Assembly (NCBI RefSeq): GCF_004310665.1
Contig: NZ_SIXF01000019.1
Location: 1 to 64,000, forward strand
Direction of reading: 5' to 3'
Source of the DNA: Pedobacter kyonggii
Lineage (GTDB): Bacteria; Bacteroidota; Bacteroidia; Sphingobacteriales; Sphingobacteriaceae
DNA length: 64,000 nucleotides
How positions within the stretch are numbered: the stretch's first letter is position 1; every line of letters starts with the position of its first letter. This document shows positions 48,715-58,305 of the stretch, piece after piece. The position numbers and the translations under genes are program-made. The notes under the pieces are model-generated. The model made no database searches. It was not told the DNA's origin and saw nothing but the letters and a program-made list of their open reading frames with translations.

Positions 48715-49305
48715 TTAACAAAACAACACCAATACAAAAGACAGGATCGTTTCTGGAGAATAAGTGCTAAAATATTTCCGCATTATACCTAGTGATTTTT
48801 TGAGGTGATTGTTTACCGTGTTTTTCGAGATGCCCATCAGTTGCGATATTTCCTCATGCGTATGGTGGTCATTTCTACTCATCAGGTATATTTTTTTTAC
48901 CTGTGGAGAAAGACTTTCTATTGCTTCCTGTGCAATCTGTTTAGTTTCTTTCGCATTAAGTTCGTCTTCTATGGCATTAAAAGACTGCTCATACTTAAGG
49001 TTCTCGCTACTGTAAGCTTTTTCTCTGGCTTTTTTACGAAGTGTAGCAAGGAAATTGTTGCGGATAAGCGTATAAAGAAAGGCATCAAAATTCTTTTCTG
49101 GATCGATCTTCGATCTGTTCTCCCAAAGCCTTACAAAAACATCCTGAGTAAGTTCTTCGGCTTCTTCTTTGCCCCGTGTAAAATGGTAGGCATAACCATA
49201 TATTTTTTTGCGGTACAGATGGTAAATTTCATTAAAAGCAGCTGAATTGCCAGTTTTCACTGCATTCAGGAGTTTTGCGTTTTTAAAATCTTCCAACTGT
49301 TCCAT
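48715..49305 (-). CDS. ECF sigma-70 factor (FecI-like)
   Basis: A 196-residue sigma factor. Region 2 is at about 22-90 (FNEIYHLYRKKIYGYAYHFTRGKEEAEELTQDVFVRLWENR) and region 4 at about 128-180 (LSPQVKKIYLMSRNDHHTHEEISQLMGISKNTVNNHLKKSLG). The last 15 residues, ETILSFVLVLFC, are hydrophobic, an odd but recurring tail in Bacteroidota FecI-like factors. It should direct RNA polymerase to the receptor operon downstream when FecR is signalled. Confidence 0.92.
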   Translation of the reverse strand: MEQLEDFKNAKLLNAVKTGNSAAFNEIYHLYRKKIYGYAYHFTRGKEEAEELTQDVFVRLWENRSKIDPEKNFDAFLYTLIRNNFLATLRKKAREKAYSSENLKYEQSFNAIEDELNAKETKQIAQEAIESLSPQVKKIYLMSRNDHHTHEEISQLMGISKNTVNNHLKKSLGIMRKYFSTYSPETILSFVLVLFC

Positions 49306-49376
49306 AAGTAGCGGTTATGGGGGCAAGTTAGCGGTCGCGTTTAAAGTTAATGTTAACACAATGAAAACCTTTTCTA

Positions 49377-50786
49377 TCACCTTAACCGGTGAGTGGTTAC
49401 GATACTCTGTTGAGCAGACTGCGCCCTCGAATCCATTAAAATATGATCAGCACGAAAGCGCTCGGAAAGCACATTATTTATAGCAATCGATGTTTTGATG
49501 GTTTTGCCTGTTATCGCAGCGATTGCTGCTTTTAACATGGGATCTGCAGGATCACCCAGTTGAAGCAAGGGCAAAATACTCATTTCATTGATCGCGATAT
49601 CGGGGTTGATTCCCACACTATACCCACCGCTGCCATTTGCATTAAAAAGTTTATAGACAATCGGATGCATTTCCCAGTTCACCTGTTTCGGAATTCTGGC
49701 ATCAAATATTCTGAATGATGCTTCATCTTTTCCCCTGGTCTTTTCACCAATTAATATCACCTGAATAAAAGGTTTAAGGTTATTGATCATGACTTCTGAT
49801 GCAGATGCTGTGGCGGCGGTTGATAAAATATAAACCCGGCTTAGGCCAAGGTTTTGTTGCAAAAGGGTATTAAAATTTATGGTGCCATCGAAAGTAGCTG
49901 CAGTACCAATAGATTCTGTTTTGGCACCTCCATTTTTATTGCCTCTGTAGGTAATAAAAGGTTTATCGAACGATACGTTTTTAGCGATCATGGCACATAC
50001 TCCAGCTGCTTCTGCTACCTGCCCCCCCGCGTTATAACGGAGATCGAGGATCAGTTCGGATATGCCTGCTGCTTTAAAGTTACTAAAAACAGGAGTGAGC
50101 GAGCTGGCCAAGCCCCCATTAAAATCCAGAAAATAGAGGTAACCGATTTTTTTTCCGTCGCTTTCAATAACCTTGCTAATCTCCCGTTGATCGAGTATTA
50201 CACCTTTGCTTAAGTCAACAGTGCGTGTATCTGTCCAGGTATTGTTATTTAGCTCGGCTAAACCTAAAGAAAAGCGGTCGCTGTTTAAGATTTCAGTTTG
50301 TAAAGTCTGTGCATTGCTAGAGGTTAAGGTTTTGCCGTTAATTTTACTGATGTAATCTCCACGTTTTAAACCAGCCCTCGATGCCGGAGAATCCTTTAAT
50401 ACAACTTTAATGATCCCGATAACTTTTGCCCTGTTTTGGTCGCTTACCGTTGCATAATCAAAACCAAAATTTTTATTGCTTGGGGTTGCGGTGCTTGGGT
50501 CGTTAGGGATACTGATATAGGAAAAACGATCGGATGCATTGCGGATGGAATTAAAAAAATCTTTTGGCGATAAACTGATATTAGGATCGGCAGGCAATTG
50601 CTCATTCCAATAATAGTAGTGTTTAAGGCTATCGAGTATCCAGGTGTTGATATTCTCGTTGCTTCCAATTGGATATTCGGGGTTTTTATTGCCCTTTTTG
50701 CAGGATGGTAGAATGGCTAAAAATAGAATGACAAGATAAATACTATAATAAGTTGTTCTTTTTAAGTAGGTTATGGGGTTTGTCAT
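49377..50786 (-). CDS. S41 family C-terminal processing peptidase-like lipoprotein
   Basis: A 469-residue lipoprotein; the ATG at 50786 gives a signal ending FLAILPSC followed by KK, whereas the longer reading from 50849 does not. A PDZ-like domain lies at about 105-190 (VVLKDSPASRAGLKRGDYISKINGK), then the S41 catalytic domain: LDLRYNAGGQVAEAAG, the nucleophile Ser in STAATASASE and the base Lys in GEKTRGKDE. It is therefore probably an active Ser-Lys protease at the outer membrane or periplasm. It lies alone between the two ECF cassettes. Confidence 0.87.
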   Translation of the reverse strand: MTNPITYLKRTTYYSIYLVILFLAILPSCKKGNKNPEYPIGSNENINTWILDSLKHYYYWNEQLPADPNISLSPKDFFNSIRNASDRFSYISIPNDPSTATPSNKNFGFDYATVSDQNRAKVIGIIKVVLKDSPASRAGLKRGDYISKINGKTLTSSNAQTLQTEILNSDRFSLGLAELNNNTWTDTRTVDLSKGVILDQREISKVIESDGKKIGYLYFLDFNGGLASSLTPVFSNFKAAGISELILDLRYNAGGQVAEAAGVCAMIAKNVSFDKPFITYRGNKNGGAKTESIGTAATFDGTINFNTLLQQNLGLSRVYILSTAATASASEVMINNLKPFIQVILIGEKTRGKDEASFRIFDARIPKQVNWEMHPIVYKLFNANGSGGYSVGINPDIAINEMSILPLLQLGDPADPMLKAAIAAITGKTIKTSIAINNVLSERFRADHILMDSRAQSAQQSIVTTHRLR

Positions 50787-50965
50787 CGCCTTTTCGGATT
50801 TTAGGAACAAACTTAAAGCTACTATTGTTAACTCGAGATTAATTTTCAAAGTAGATTTATTTATTGCATATCGCCTTAAAAGAAATGGCGTCCTTTGTTA
50901 AGCTATTATTACAAGATTGGTTAATATTAACATAACAATAATTAAATGTTAGCTTTGTATAGTGT

Positions 50966-50973
50966 TAACTTTG
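50966..50973 (+). promoter_or_regulatory. Candidate -7 promoter element close to a GTG start
   Basis: TAACTTTG fits TAnnTTTG exactly. It would place the transcription start at about 50977-50980, which coincides with the GTG start of the small gene at 50978, so its mRNA may be leaderless. No TTTG is present at the right -33 distance, so confidence is low. Confidence 0.35.
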
Positions 50974-50977
50974 CGCT

Positions 50978-51214
50978 GTGAATTTTCCGCTCTATATCTA
51001 TTACGAACTGCTGATCCGTTTATCTGAAATTGAATCCGAAATCGGTCATTATGTATCCTCAACCGCAAATGAAGAAGTTTGCATACTGCGTACCACAAAC
51101 GGTACAGTAAATGTTCCGGTTAACTTTTTAAAGCGACAGTTCGAAGATCCCAATCTGATCAATAAAGACGAATTAATAACATTAAGTAAGGGTTTTAAGC
51201 CTAGCTACGAGTAA
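50978..51214 (+). CDS. Hypothetical small protein, 78 residues
   Basis: No family recognised. The only in-frame start is GTG at 50978; there is no internal Met. The sequence is acidic with alternating hydrophobic residues (YYELLIRLSEIESEIGHYVSS) and a mid part VCILRTTNGTVNVPVNFLKRQF. No signal or membrane segment. It lies between the S41 gene (divergent) and the second ECF sigma gene. It may be real because its codons look like those of its neighbours, but the evidence is thin. Confidence 0.5.
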   Translation: MNFPLYIYYELLIRLSEIESEIGHYVSSTANEEVCILRTTNGTVNVPVNFLKRQFEDPNLINKDELITLSKGFKPSYE

Positions 51215-51326
51215 TTCGGCAGGCGGTCAAATAGATCGCTTCTAACCATAAATTCGCCATTGGTTTACATCCGGTTTATTAATGAATACTTAACATGTAA
51301 TTAATCAAAAAATAAACTCGAGACTC

Positions 51327-51334
51327 TAGTTTTG
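51327..51334 (+). promoter_or_regulatory. Candidate -7 promoter element for second ECF sigma gene
   Basis: TAGTTTTG fits TAnnTTTG exactly and would start transcription near 51340, about 21 bases before the ATG at 51361. No clear -33 TTTG is visible upstream. Confidence 0.4.
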
Positions 51335-51360
51335 CTGAAAATAGAATCATCCATTTTTTT

Positions 51361-51951
51361 ATGGAATATCCCTTACTTTCAGATCGGCAATTACTAGAAG
51401 AATGTTCTCGCGACAACCTGAAAGCGTTTAATGTTTTATTTGACAGGTATTTTAACAAGCTTTTTAAATATGCGCTTGGTTATGTAAGCGATGAATGTTT
51501 TGCAGAAGAGGCAATGATGGACTTGATGATGTGGTTGTGGGAGAAAAGGCATACACTCGAAGTACAGGGAGAGTTTAAACATTATATTTTTAGGGCGGCG
51601 AAAAACGCAACCATTAAAGCGATCAGAAAAAAGGCCATCGAAACGACTTCAATAGAAAGTATAGAAAATCATATCTGCTTTACCGGTAACACCGCCGATT
51701 ATGCAATTTTAGCAAGCGAACTGGAACAAAACTATCAGAATAAGCTTAATCTTTTAAGTCCTCAGCGCAAAATTGTTTTCCAAATGAGCAGGGAAGAAGA
51801 GCTGAGCCATGCCGAAATTGCCAATAACCTCAATATTTCGATCAACACAGTAAAAAACCACCTCAAATTTTCGCTGAACCATTTCCGTAAAAGTTTGCTG
51901 AGATATAGAGATGCAGCATTAATTGTTAGCCTTCTACTGCTTTGGCATTAA
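51361..51951 (+). CDS. ECF sigma-70 factor (FecI-like), second cassette
   Basis: A 196-residue sigma factor. Region 2 at about 20-85 (FNVLFDRYFNKLFKYALGYVSDECFAEEAMMDLMMWLWEKR), region 4 at about 125-178 (LSPQRKIVFQMSREEELSHAEIANNLNISINTVKNHLKFSLN). As in the first cassette the protein ends with a hydrophobic tail (ALIVSLLLLWH). It leads fecR by 160 bases and then the SusC operon, and should be the dedicated activator of that operon. Confidence 0.92.
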   Translation: MEYPLLSDRQLLEECSRDNLKAFNVLFDRYFNKLFKYALGYVSDECFAEEAMMDLMMWLWEKRHTLEVQGEFKHYIFRAAKNATIKAIRKKAIETTSIESIENHICFTGNTADYAILASELEQNYQNKLNLLSPQRKIVFQMSREEELSHAEIANNLNISINTVKNHLKFSLNHFRKSLLRYRDAALIVSLLLLWH

Positions 51952-52111
51952 GCTAATCCCTCCTTTTATCGCTTCTGTTAATCTTTTTTTTGAAATTAAT
52001 TTGTTTGATTATCAGCTGTTTATGTGTTTTATTGAAAATGCACTAGCCCCTTACAGCTTTTTTTGTCCCTTGTTAGTTGAAGGCGATTAATATGTGCCGA
52101 GCCAAACAAAT

Positions 52112-53119
52112 ATGCCCGAGTTGGTTGATCAATTACTTCTAGAAAAATTCCTTAAAGGTGAATGTTCTGTGCAAGAAGAGCAAATGGTGCGCTTATTCTT
52201 AAAACAGCCAGAATCTGAAATCTTATTAAGCAAAATCCTCTCCTCCAATCAGACCAAAGATTGGGCGCTATTTGAAGCAGAAGATGTTCCGCATATTAAA
52301 CAACGATATTGGAACAATTCAATCAACCAAAGAATTACGGTCAAACTAGAGGAGCAAGAGTTAAGAGCGAAAAAGCGCTTCAATTTTAAATACGCAGCCA
52401 TCTGGACCGCGCTGATACTCACTACACTAAGTGTTTACCTGATCATGCATTTTAGTAAACCCGATCAACAGGTACTGGCTTTTATAGAGCGTAGTAATCC
52501 AAATGGTCAACGATCTAAAATAATTTTATCCGATAACAGTGTCGTTTACCTTGGTGCCGGCAGTCGCTTAAGGTACCCGGAAACATTTTCGGCAGCTAAA
52601 AGAGAAATTAGCCTGTATGGAGAAGCTTTTTTTGAGGTAACTAAGAATCCAAAAAAACCTTTCATTATCCATACCGGAAAGGTTAGCACCAAGGTTCTTG
52701 GTACCTCTTTCAAAATAGAGGCATTTAACAATAAAGCCCTAATGGTAGAAGTAGCAACCGGAAAAGTAAGGGTAGACAGAATAAACGGAAACAGCGTTGA
52801 ATCATTAGCAATCCTTACGCCTGGACAACGGGTGGTTTATTTCCGTGGCAAAGCCAATACCGAAGGTATCGACATTGCTGATGTTACTGGTTTTAAATCA
52901 TCGCAGCTGGCCTTCCATAATTCAACCCTTTTAGAGATATGTGAAACACTTGAGCGCTGGTATAATGTTAAAATCATTTTCAAAAAACGGCAAAAATCGA
53001 TGGAACGGATGACACTAACTATGGATGCAACTGTATCGATAAATAAGCTATTAAATGTACTTTCTGCGGCAGGGAAGTTCCATTACCATATAAAAAATAA
53101 CGAAATAACTATCCGTTAA
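52112..53119 (+). CDS. FecR family anti-sigma factor, second cassette
   Basis: A 335-residue protein. The ATG at 52112 gives a normal start; a GTG at 52094 could add six residues. The cytoplasmic part (about 1-88) is followed by one membrane helix (about 89-108, AAIWTALILTTLSVYLIM), a periplasmic FecR domain (LSDNSVVYLGAGSRLRYPETF, SLYGEAFFEVTKNP, STKVLGTSFKIEAF) and the terminal DUF4974-type part (NSTLLEICETLERWYNVKIIF). It should control the ECF factor just upstream and sense the STN domain of the SusC protein downstream. Confidence 0.92.
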   Translation: MPELVDQLLLEKFLKGECSVQEEQMVRLFLKQPESEILLSKILSSNQTKDWALFEAEDVPHIKQRYWNNSINQRITVKLEEQELRAKKRFNFKYAAIWTALILTTLSVYLIMHFSKPDQQVLAFIERSNPNGQRSKIILSDNSVVYLGAGSRLRYPETFSAAKREISLYGEAFFEVTKNPKKPFIIHTGKVSTKVLGTSFKIEAFNNKALMVEVATGKVRVDRINGNSVESLAILTPGQRVVYFRGKANTEGIDIADVTGFKSSQLAFHNSTLLEICETLERWYNVKIIFKKRQKSMERMTLTMDATVSINKLLNVLSAAGKFHYHIKNNEITIR

Positions 53120-53165
53120 CATTCAAAAAAACAGGAAAGGAAATCAATGGATTAAAAATAACAAA

Positions 53166-53238
53166 CTTCCCCATCCATAGGGCGGGGAAGCAGTCTTTAT
53201 CGCATTATAATCGCTTGCTTTTCGACGACAGAGCGATT
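53166..53238 (+). promoter_or_regulatory. Two hairpins between fecR and SusC gene
   Basis: CTTCCCC (53166-53172) pairs with GGGGAAG (53184-53190), and AATCGCT (53209-53215) pairs with AGCGATT (53232-53238). They lie in the 184-base gap before the SusC ATG. Neither has a clear T run, so attenuation, mRNA processing or stability is more likely than full termination. Confidence 0.45.
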
Positions 53239-53303
53239 AAATGAAGAAAAAAATCAACAATTATTCCGGTTTATAACCGGGCAAACTATTAATATACAAA
53301 TTT

Positions 53304-56300
53304 ATGCAAAAAGGATTACATCCTACAATTAAGTTTATGATGAGGTGTTCATTTATGCTTTTAATCGCACAGTTTACCTTTATCGGCGTGCTTTTGGCCG
53401 GGAGTGTTCGCAGCCAGAACCTCGATCAGGTAATCAATATTAATTTAGATCATTCGACTGTTAAAGCAAGCTTGCTCAGCATTCAGGAAAAAAGTGGTGT
53501 TAAGTTTGTGCTGCCAGAGCGGTTGCTTAGTGGTGTGAAAACCGAAATTACCTTGGGCCAGCAAACTAAAACGGTAAAGTACCTGATTGAAAAAGTACTT
53601 GGCGAAACCAATCTCGAATATAAATTAGTAGAGGGTTATGTGGTAATTGCTCAAAAACCAGTTCTTCAGCAACCAGGGATCATTTCTGGTCGTATTGTCG
53701 ACGAAAAAGGTGGGCCACTACCTGGCGCTACTTTAAAAGTGCTCGAAACCGGACAAACCATTCAAACTGATCCTAATGGTAATTACACCCTTTCGTTAAA
53801 ACCTGGCAACTATACCATTGAAGCTTCCTATATCTCTTTCCTAACGCAAAGAATGACAGGGGTAACCGTAAAAGAAGGTAAAACTACAGCCTTAAGTTTT
53901 TCGATGAAACCTGCGGATAATCAGCTTTCGGAAGTTGTGGTGAGTTATGGAAAACAAAGGTTAAAAGATGTAACCGGATCTATAGCCACTATTGATGCTA
54001 CTCAACTTCAGGATATGCCTGTTGGTCAGTTCGCCCAGCAGCTTCAAGGAAAAATTGCCGGTGTACAGATAGCGCAAACCAGCGGGCAACCTGGGCGTGG
54101 AATGGGATTTATTATCCGCGGTGCGGCTTCATTTTATTCCAGTAACCAGCCTTTATTTGTAATCGATGGTACCCCTATCACCGGAAGTATCAACAACATT
54201 AATCCAGCAGAAATTGAAAGCTTTAGCTTTTTAAAAGATGCTTCGGCAACTGCACTTTATGGATCGAGAGCAGCGAATGGTGTGGTGCTAATTACCACCA
54301 AACACGCAAAACCAGGCGATTCGAAGATAGATTTTTCTACTTATTACGGTATCCAGAAGATTCCAACTGGGAAATTGCCTAAAATGATGACGGCAAGGGA
54401 ATTTGCAACATTTATGAAAGAGCGTGGAGAAGACGGGTTAAAATATGAGCCAGGTTATACCATCGCTGCAGATTACCATGCCGCTTATGATAATCCCGAA
54501 CAATACGGTGAAGGAACCAACTGGTTCGATCTGTTAACCCGTTCGGCACCTATCCAAAGTTACGATCTGACGGTTCAATCGGCACGCGAGCATTCCTCAT
54601 CAACGGTTATTGCCGGCTACCAGGAACAGCAGGGCGTAGTAATTAATAACGGAACCAAGTTATTTTCCCTAAGATTCAATCAGGATTTTACTTCGGCCAA
54701 TAATAAACTTAAAGTTGGTTTTAACCTGGCCCCGAGTTATAGAATGGACCATAACAACAGGTTAAGTAGCGACGGCGTTGGTGGTTATTTTGAACGTTTT
54801 TTTGAAGCCAGCCCCTTAATTTCACCTTACAATCCGGATGGTACTTATATCAGAAATGTGGCCTCTCCAGGTATGGTTGCTTATATCAATCCACTGGCTA
54901 CTTATGAGCTTACCAACGATGATTATAATACGACCCGCATTTTAGGTAATGGTTATCTGAATTACGAATTTTTGCCAGGCCTTACTGTAAAAACGAATCT
55001 GGGCGTAGATAAAGGGGCCGAGATGCGTAAATATTTCCAGGCAGGATTGGTTACAGGAACACAGGGACAAACCACGGGTACAAGTTCGTCGGTTGATAAT
55101 GGTTCGTGGACTGCAGAAGGAAACCTTACCTACAACAAAACATTTGCAAAAGATCATAGTATTGATGCACTTTTAGGATACTCAGCGCAACAATTTAGTA
55201 CCTACAGCAATACCTTAACCGGACTAGGCTTTGCGAGTGATGATATTGAGTATTTAGGTGCGGCTACCAGTGTAACCGGTAGCAGTGGTGCTGGTTCTTA
55301 CGCTTTGCTTTCGGCAATTGCGAGAATTAATTACGCTTATAAAGGCAGGTATCTTTTATCAGCCGCGGTAAGGCGTGATGGCTCATCTAAATTCGGCATT
55401 AACAAACAATGGGGAAGTTTTCCTTCAGTATCTGCCGGATGGATTGTAACTGATGAAGGCTTTATGAAAAACGTAAAAGGTATCGATTTCTTAAAACTCC
55501 GTGCAAGTTATGGCATTACCGGAAATAACTTTTTCGCAGGTAACTACGATTCGCAGGCCACCATAGGCACTTATTATTACAACTTCAATAATGTAATTAC
55601 ACAAGGCCAAACCATTAATCGCTTGCCTAACCAGGAGTTGAGGTGGGAGCGCAACAAACAGCTTGATTTAGGTCTTGAAATAGGTATTCTGAACAACAGG
55701 ATTAATTTTACCTACGACTATTACCGAAAGTTAACTGATGGATTGATTCAACAACGTGCCATACCAACCTCTTCAGGCTTTTCTCAGATTATATTTAATG
55801 TGGGCGAACTTAAAATGTGGGGACATGAATTTTCTGTCAGCTCAAAAAACCTCGTAGGTAACTTCAAATGGAATACCAACTTAAGTCTTTCATTCGACCG
55901 TAACCTGATTACCAATTTGGTTGATCCTGGTTTTATCAGAAGAAATGTTACTGTAAGTTCAGATTATTTCCGTCAGCAGGTTGGTCATCATTTAGGAGAG
56001 TTTTACGGATTTGTTTTCGAAGGTTTATACAAAGATGCTGCAGATCTGGCTAATTCGGCTAAGTATTTAAGTACCCCTGCAAAACCTAACGGCAATTCAG
56101 ACATCGGCACCATTAAGGTTAAAGATATTAATGGCGATGGCGTAATTGACGATGTGAACGACCGTACTTTTATTGGCGATCCAACACCAACCTTTACCGG
56201 TGGTATGGTGAATAATTTTAAATACAAAAATTTCGATCTAACTGTTGATATGACTTTTTCGGTAGGTGGTAAAATTTTAAATGCCGCCAAATGGGCCTAT

Positions 56301-56693
56301 CAAACCAACATGGATGGTTCGAGGGTTTTGCTGGCAGCAGCAGCAGACCGTTGGCGATCGGTAGAAAACCCGGGATCAGGCATTTACCCGAGAACCAAAT
56401 CTGGAACTACTGGTATTGGCCGTAACGTGAATACACAATGGATTGAGGACGGATCTTATTTGGCTGCCAAAAATATTTCACTGGGTTATACCATACCTGT
56501 AAAAAACCTCATGCTGAAAAACCTTCGTGTTTTTGCCTCCGTTCAGCAAGCCTTCGTTATCACCGGTTATTCGGGAATGAACCCCGAAACAAATGTAGGT
56601 GGATCAGATCCAACTTTGGGTGTTGGGGTAGATGAAAATGCTTACCCAATTCCAAGAACCTTTTCTTTAGGGATCTCAACCACATTCAGATAA
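53304..56693 (+). CDS. SusC/RagA TonB-linked receptor with STN domain
   Basis: A 1129-residue outer-membrane receptor. After the signal region (to about 35) an STN domain (about 44-115, INLDHSTVKASLLSIQEKSGVKFVLP) precedes a CarboxypepD_reg-like domain (about 125-210), the SusC plug (about 215-335, LQGKIAGVQIAQT, FIIRGAASFYSSNQPLFVIDG, SFLKDASATALYGSRAANGVVLITTK) and a barrel ending SLGISTTFR. The STN domain fits control by the FecR upstream. SusD follows by 17 bases and a metallophosphoesterase after that. Confidence 0.93.
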   Translation: MQKGLHPTIKFMMRCSFMLLIAQFTFIGVLLAGSVRSQNLDQVININLDHSTVKASLLSIQEKSGVKFVLPERLLSGVKTEITLGQQTKTVKYLIEKVLGETNLEYKLVEGYVVIAQKPVLQQPGIISGRIVDEKGGPLPGATLKVLETGQTIQTDPNGNYTLSLKPGNYTIEASYISFLTQRMTGVTVKEGKTTALSFSMKPADNQLSEVVVSYGKQRLKDVTGSIATIDATQLQDMPVGQFAQQLQGKIAGVQIAQTSGQPGRGMGFIIRGAASFYSSNQPLFVIDGTPITGSINNINPAEIESFSFLKDASATALYGSRAANGVVLITTKHAKPGDSKIDFSTYYGIQKIPTGKLPKMMTAREFATFMKERGEDGLKYEPGYTIAADYHAAYDNPEQYGEGTNWFDLLTRSAPIQSYDLTVQSAREHSSSTVIAGYQEQQGVVINNGTKLFSLRFNQDFTSANNKLKVGFNLAPSYRMDHNNRLSSDGVGGYFERFFEASPLISPYNPDGTYIRNVASPGMVAYINPLATYELTNDDYNTTRILGNGYLNYEFLPGLTVKTNLGVDKGAEMRKYFQAGLVTGTQGQTTGTSSSVDNGSWTAEGNLTYNKTFAKDHSIDALLGYSAQQFSTYSNTLTGLGFASDDIEYLGAATSVTGSSGAGSYALLSAIARINYAYKGRYLLSAAVRRDGSSKFGINKQWGSFPSVSAGWIVTDEGFMKNVKGIDFLKLRASYGITGNNFFAGNYDSQATIGTYYYNFNNVITQGQTINRLPNQELRWERNKQLDLGLEIGILNNRINFTYDYYRKLTDGLIQQRAIPTSSGFSQIIFNVGELKMWGHEFSVSSKNLVGNFKWNTNLSLSFDRNLITNLVDPGFIRRNVTVSSDYFRQQVGHHLGEFYGFVFEGLYKDAADLANSAKYLSTPAKPNGNSDIGTIKVKDINGDGVIDDVNDRTFIGDPTPTFTGGMVNNFKYKNFDLTVDMTFSVGGKILNAAKWAYQTNMDGSRVLLAAAADRWRSVENPGSGIYPRTKSGTTGIGRNVNTQWIEDGSYLAAKNISLGYTIPVKNLMLKNLRVFASVQQAFVITGYSGMNPETNVGGSDPTLGVGVDENAYPIPRTFSLGISTTFR

Positions 56694-56710
56694 ACATTTA
56701 AGCTAAAAAA

Positions 56711-58255
56711 ATGAAAAAGATATATATAGCCATTATACTAATAACCATTGGTATCAGTTCATGTAAAAAGGATTTTATTGCACTTAATCCCGAAGATTCT
56801 TATACTGATGGAGTGTTCTATAAAACCGAACAGCAATTCCGTTCGGCTGTGGTAGCTGCTTATGCACCTCTAAGAGATGTTTTAATAAACGACTATTTTA
56901 CCTCAGAAATGCATTCAGATAATACGGTGTACCAGCCCATTCCTGGAAATAGGGGGACGGCCTATGTAGAGCGTGAGAATATTTCAGATTTTACCAACAC
57001 CTCTACCAATGCTTATGTTTCGGCAACCTGGCAACACAGTTATACCGGTATTTCACGTTGCAATATCATTATCGAAAGATTGAAAACTTCTGATCTTGGC
57101 GATGCCGTAAAAGCCAATTTGGATGGACAGGCCAAGTTTTTAAGGGCGCTTAATTATTTCAAACTGGTTCGCCTATATGGTGGGGTACCACTTTCGATAG
57201 CCGAAGTTAAAACAGCAGAAGATGCATTTAAACCTAGAGCTACTGGAGTTGAAGTTTATGCTCAGATTGTTGCTGATGCTAAAGATGCTATCAATGAGCT
57301 TTCAGTACCAACTAAATTCCCACAAACTGGCGAGGCAACAAAAGGTTCGGCCACGATGTTATTGGCTAATGTATATGCTGTTCAAAAAAAATGGGCAGAG
57401 GCCGAAACCCAATTGAATAGTCTGTTAACCATGGGTTACGACCTCAATGCCAATTATGCCGATACCTTTTCACCTACCAATAAAAACGGAAAAGAATCAA
57501 TCTTCGAAATCCAATATTTAGGTAGTACCATTACAGGTTCTACACCTAATGCACTTTCATTCCACTTTCTGCCCAGAAGTAAGGATACCAGATTGCTCAC
57601 CGGTATTGCGATCGATAATACAGGTACAGGTGGATGGAATACCCCAAGCAGCGATCTGATTGCTGATTTTGAAGCCAATGATAAACGTCTTGATGCCGCT
57701 ATTGGTATTGCCGAAGGTACTTACGATGCCAGCAGTTATTTTGTTTACTCGGCAGTTAAAAGTATTGTTAATTATACTCCTGCTGCAGGCAAGATTGGTG
57801 TGCCATATATTAAAAAATACCTGCACTCGCCACTTGCAGCAACCACGGGTTCTAGTGATAACTTTCCGATATACCGTTTTTCTGATGCATTATTGTTATT
57901 GGCCGAGGCTTTGAACGAGCAAGGAAAATCGGCGCTTGCTTTAGCACCACTAAATAGGGTGAGGAAAAGAGCTGGTTTAACGGATATTGTAAGTGCCGAT
58001 CAAACGGAGCTTAGAACAATTATTCTACATGAGCGCCGAGTTGAACTGGCTTTCGAAAACAGCAGATGGACAGATTTATTGAGGACTGGAAAAGCAATTA
58101 GTGTTATTAATGCATTTGGTGTTAAAATAAGGCAGCAGCTTCCATTTCTTTCCTCAGATGCTTACGTAATCGATAATCACCACTTATTATTTCCAATCCC
58201 ACAAAACGAAGTTGGGCTAAATCCTAAGATCATCCAAAACCCAGGATACTTTTAA
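56711..58255 (+). CDS. SusD/RagB family nutrient-binding lipoprotein
   Basis: A 514-residue lipoprotein with a signal ending TIGISSC and KK after the Cys. The N-terminal helical part contains ALNYFKLVRLYGGVPLSIAEV, the SusD hallmark, and the C-terminal part ends LNEQGKSALALAPLNRVRKRAG with ERRVELAFENSRWTDLLRTG and PIPQNEVGLNPKIIQNPGY, all classic for SusD. It caps the SusC barrel and binds the ligand at the surface. Confidence 0.93.
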   Translation: MKKIYIAIILITIGISSCKKDFIALNPEDSYTDGVFYKTEQQFRSAVVAAYAPLRDVLINDYFTSEMHSDNTVYQPIPGNRGTAYVERENISDFTNTSTNAYVSATWQHSYTGISRCNIIIERLKTSDLGDAVKANLDGQAKFLRALNYFKLVRLYGGVPLSIAEVKTAEDAFKPRATGVEVYAQIVADAKDAINELSVPTKFPQTGEATKGSATMLLANVYAVQKKWAEAETQLNSLLTMGYDLNANYADTFSPTNKNGKESIFEIQYLGSTITGSTPNALSFHFLPRSKDTRLLTGIAIDNTGTGGWNTPSSDLIADFEANDKRLDAAIGIAEGTYDASSYFVYSAVKSIVNYTPAAGKIGVPYIKKYLHSPLAATTGSSDNFPIYRFSDALLLLAEALNEQGKSALALAPLNRVRKRAGLTDIVSADQTELRTIILHERRVELAFENSRWTDLLRTGKAISVINAFGVKIRQQLPFLSSDAYVIDNHHLLFPIPQNEVGLNPKIIQNPGYF

Positions 58256-58305
58256 GATTGAAGTATAAGACAAGTAAAAGAAGAATAAAATTTAATTAAG
58301 TAAAA

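Noticed and set aside
48805-49245. 146-residue open frame on the plus strand within the ECF sigma gene
   Set aside because: The sequence is aromatic-rich without domain features and is antisense to a clear sigma factor.
53166-53238. Hairpins before SusC considered as a riboswitch
   Set aside because: No match to a known metabolite riboswitch core; short arms and positions fit simple stem-loops better.
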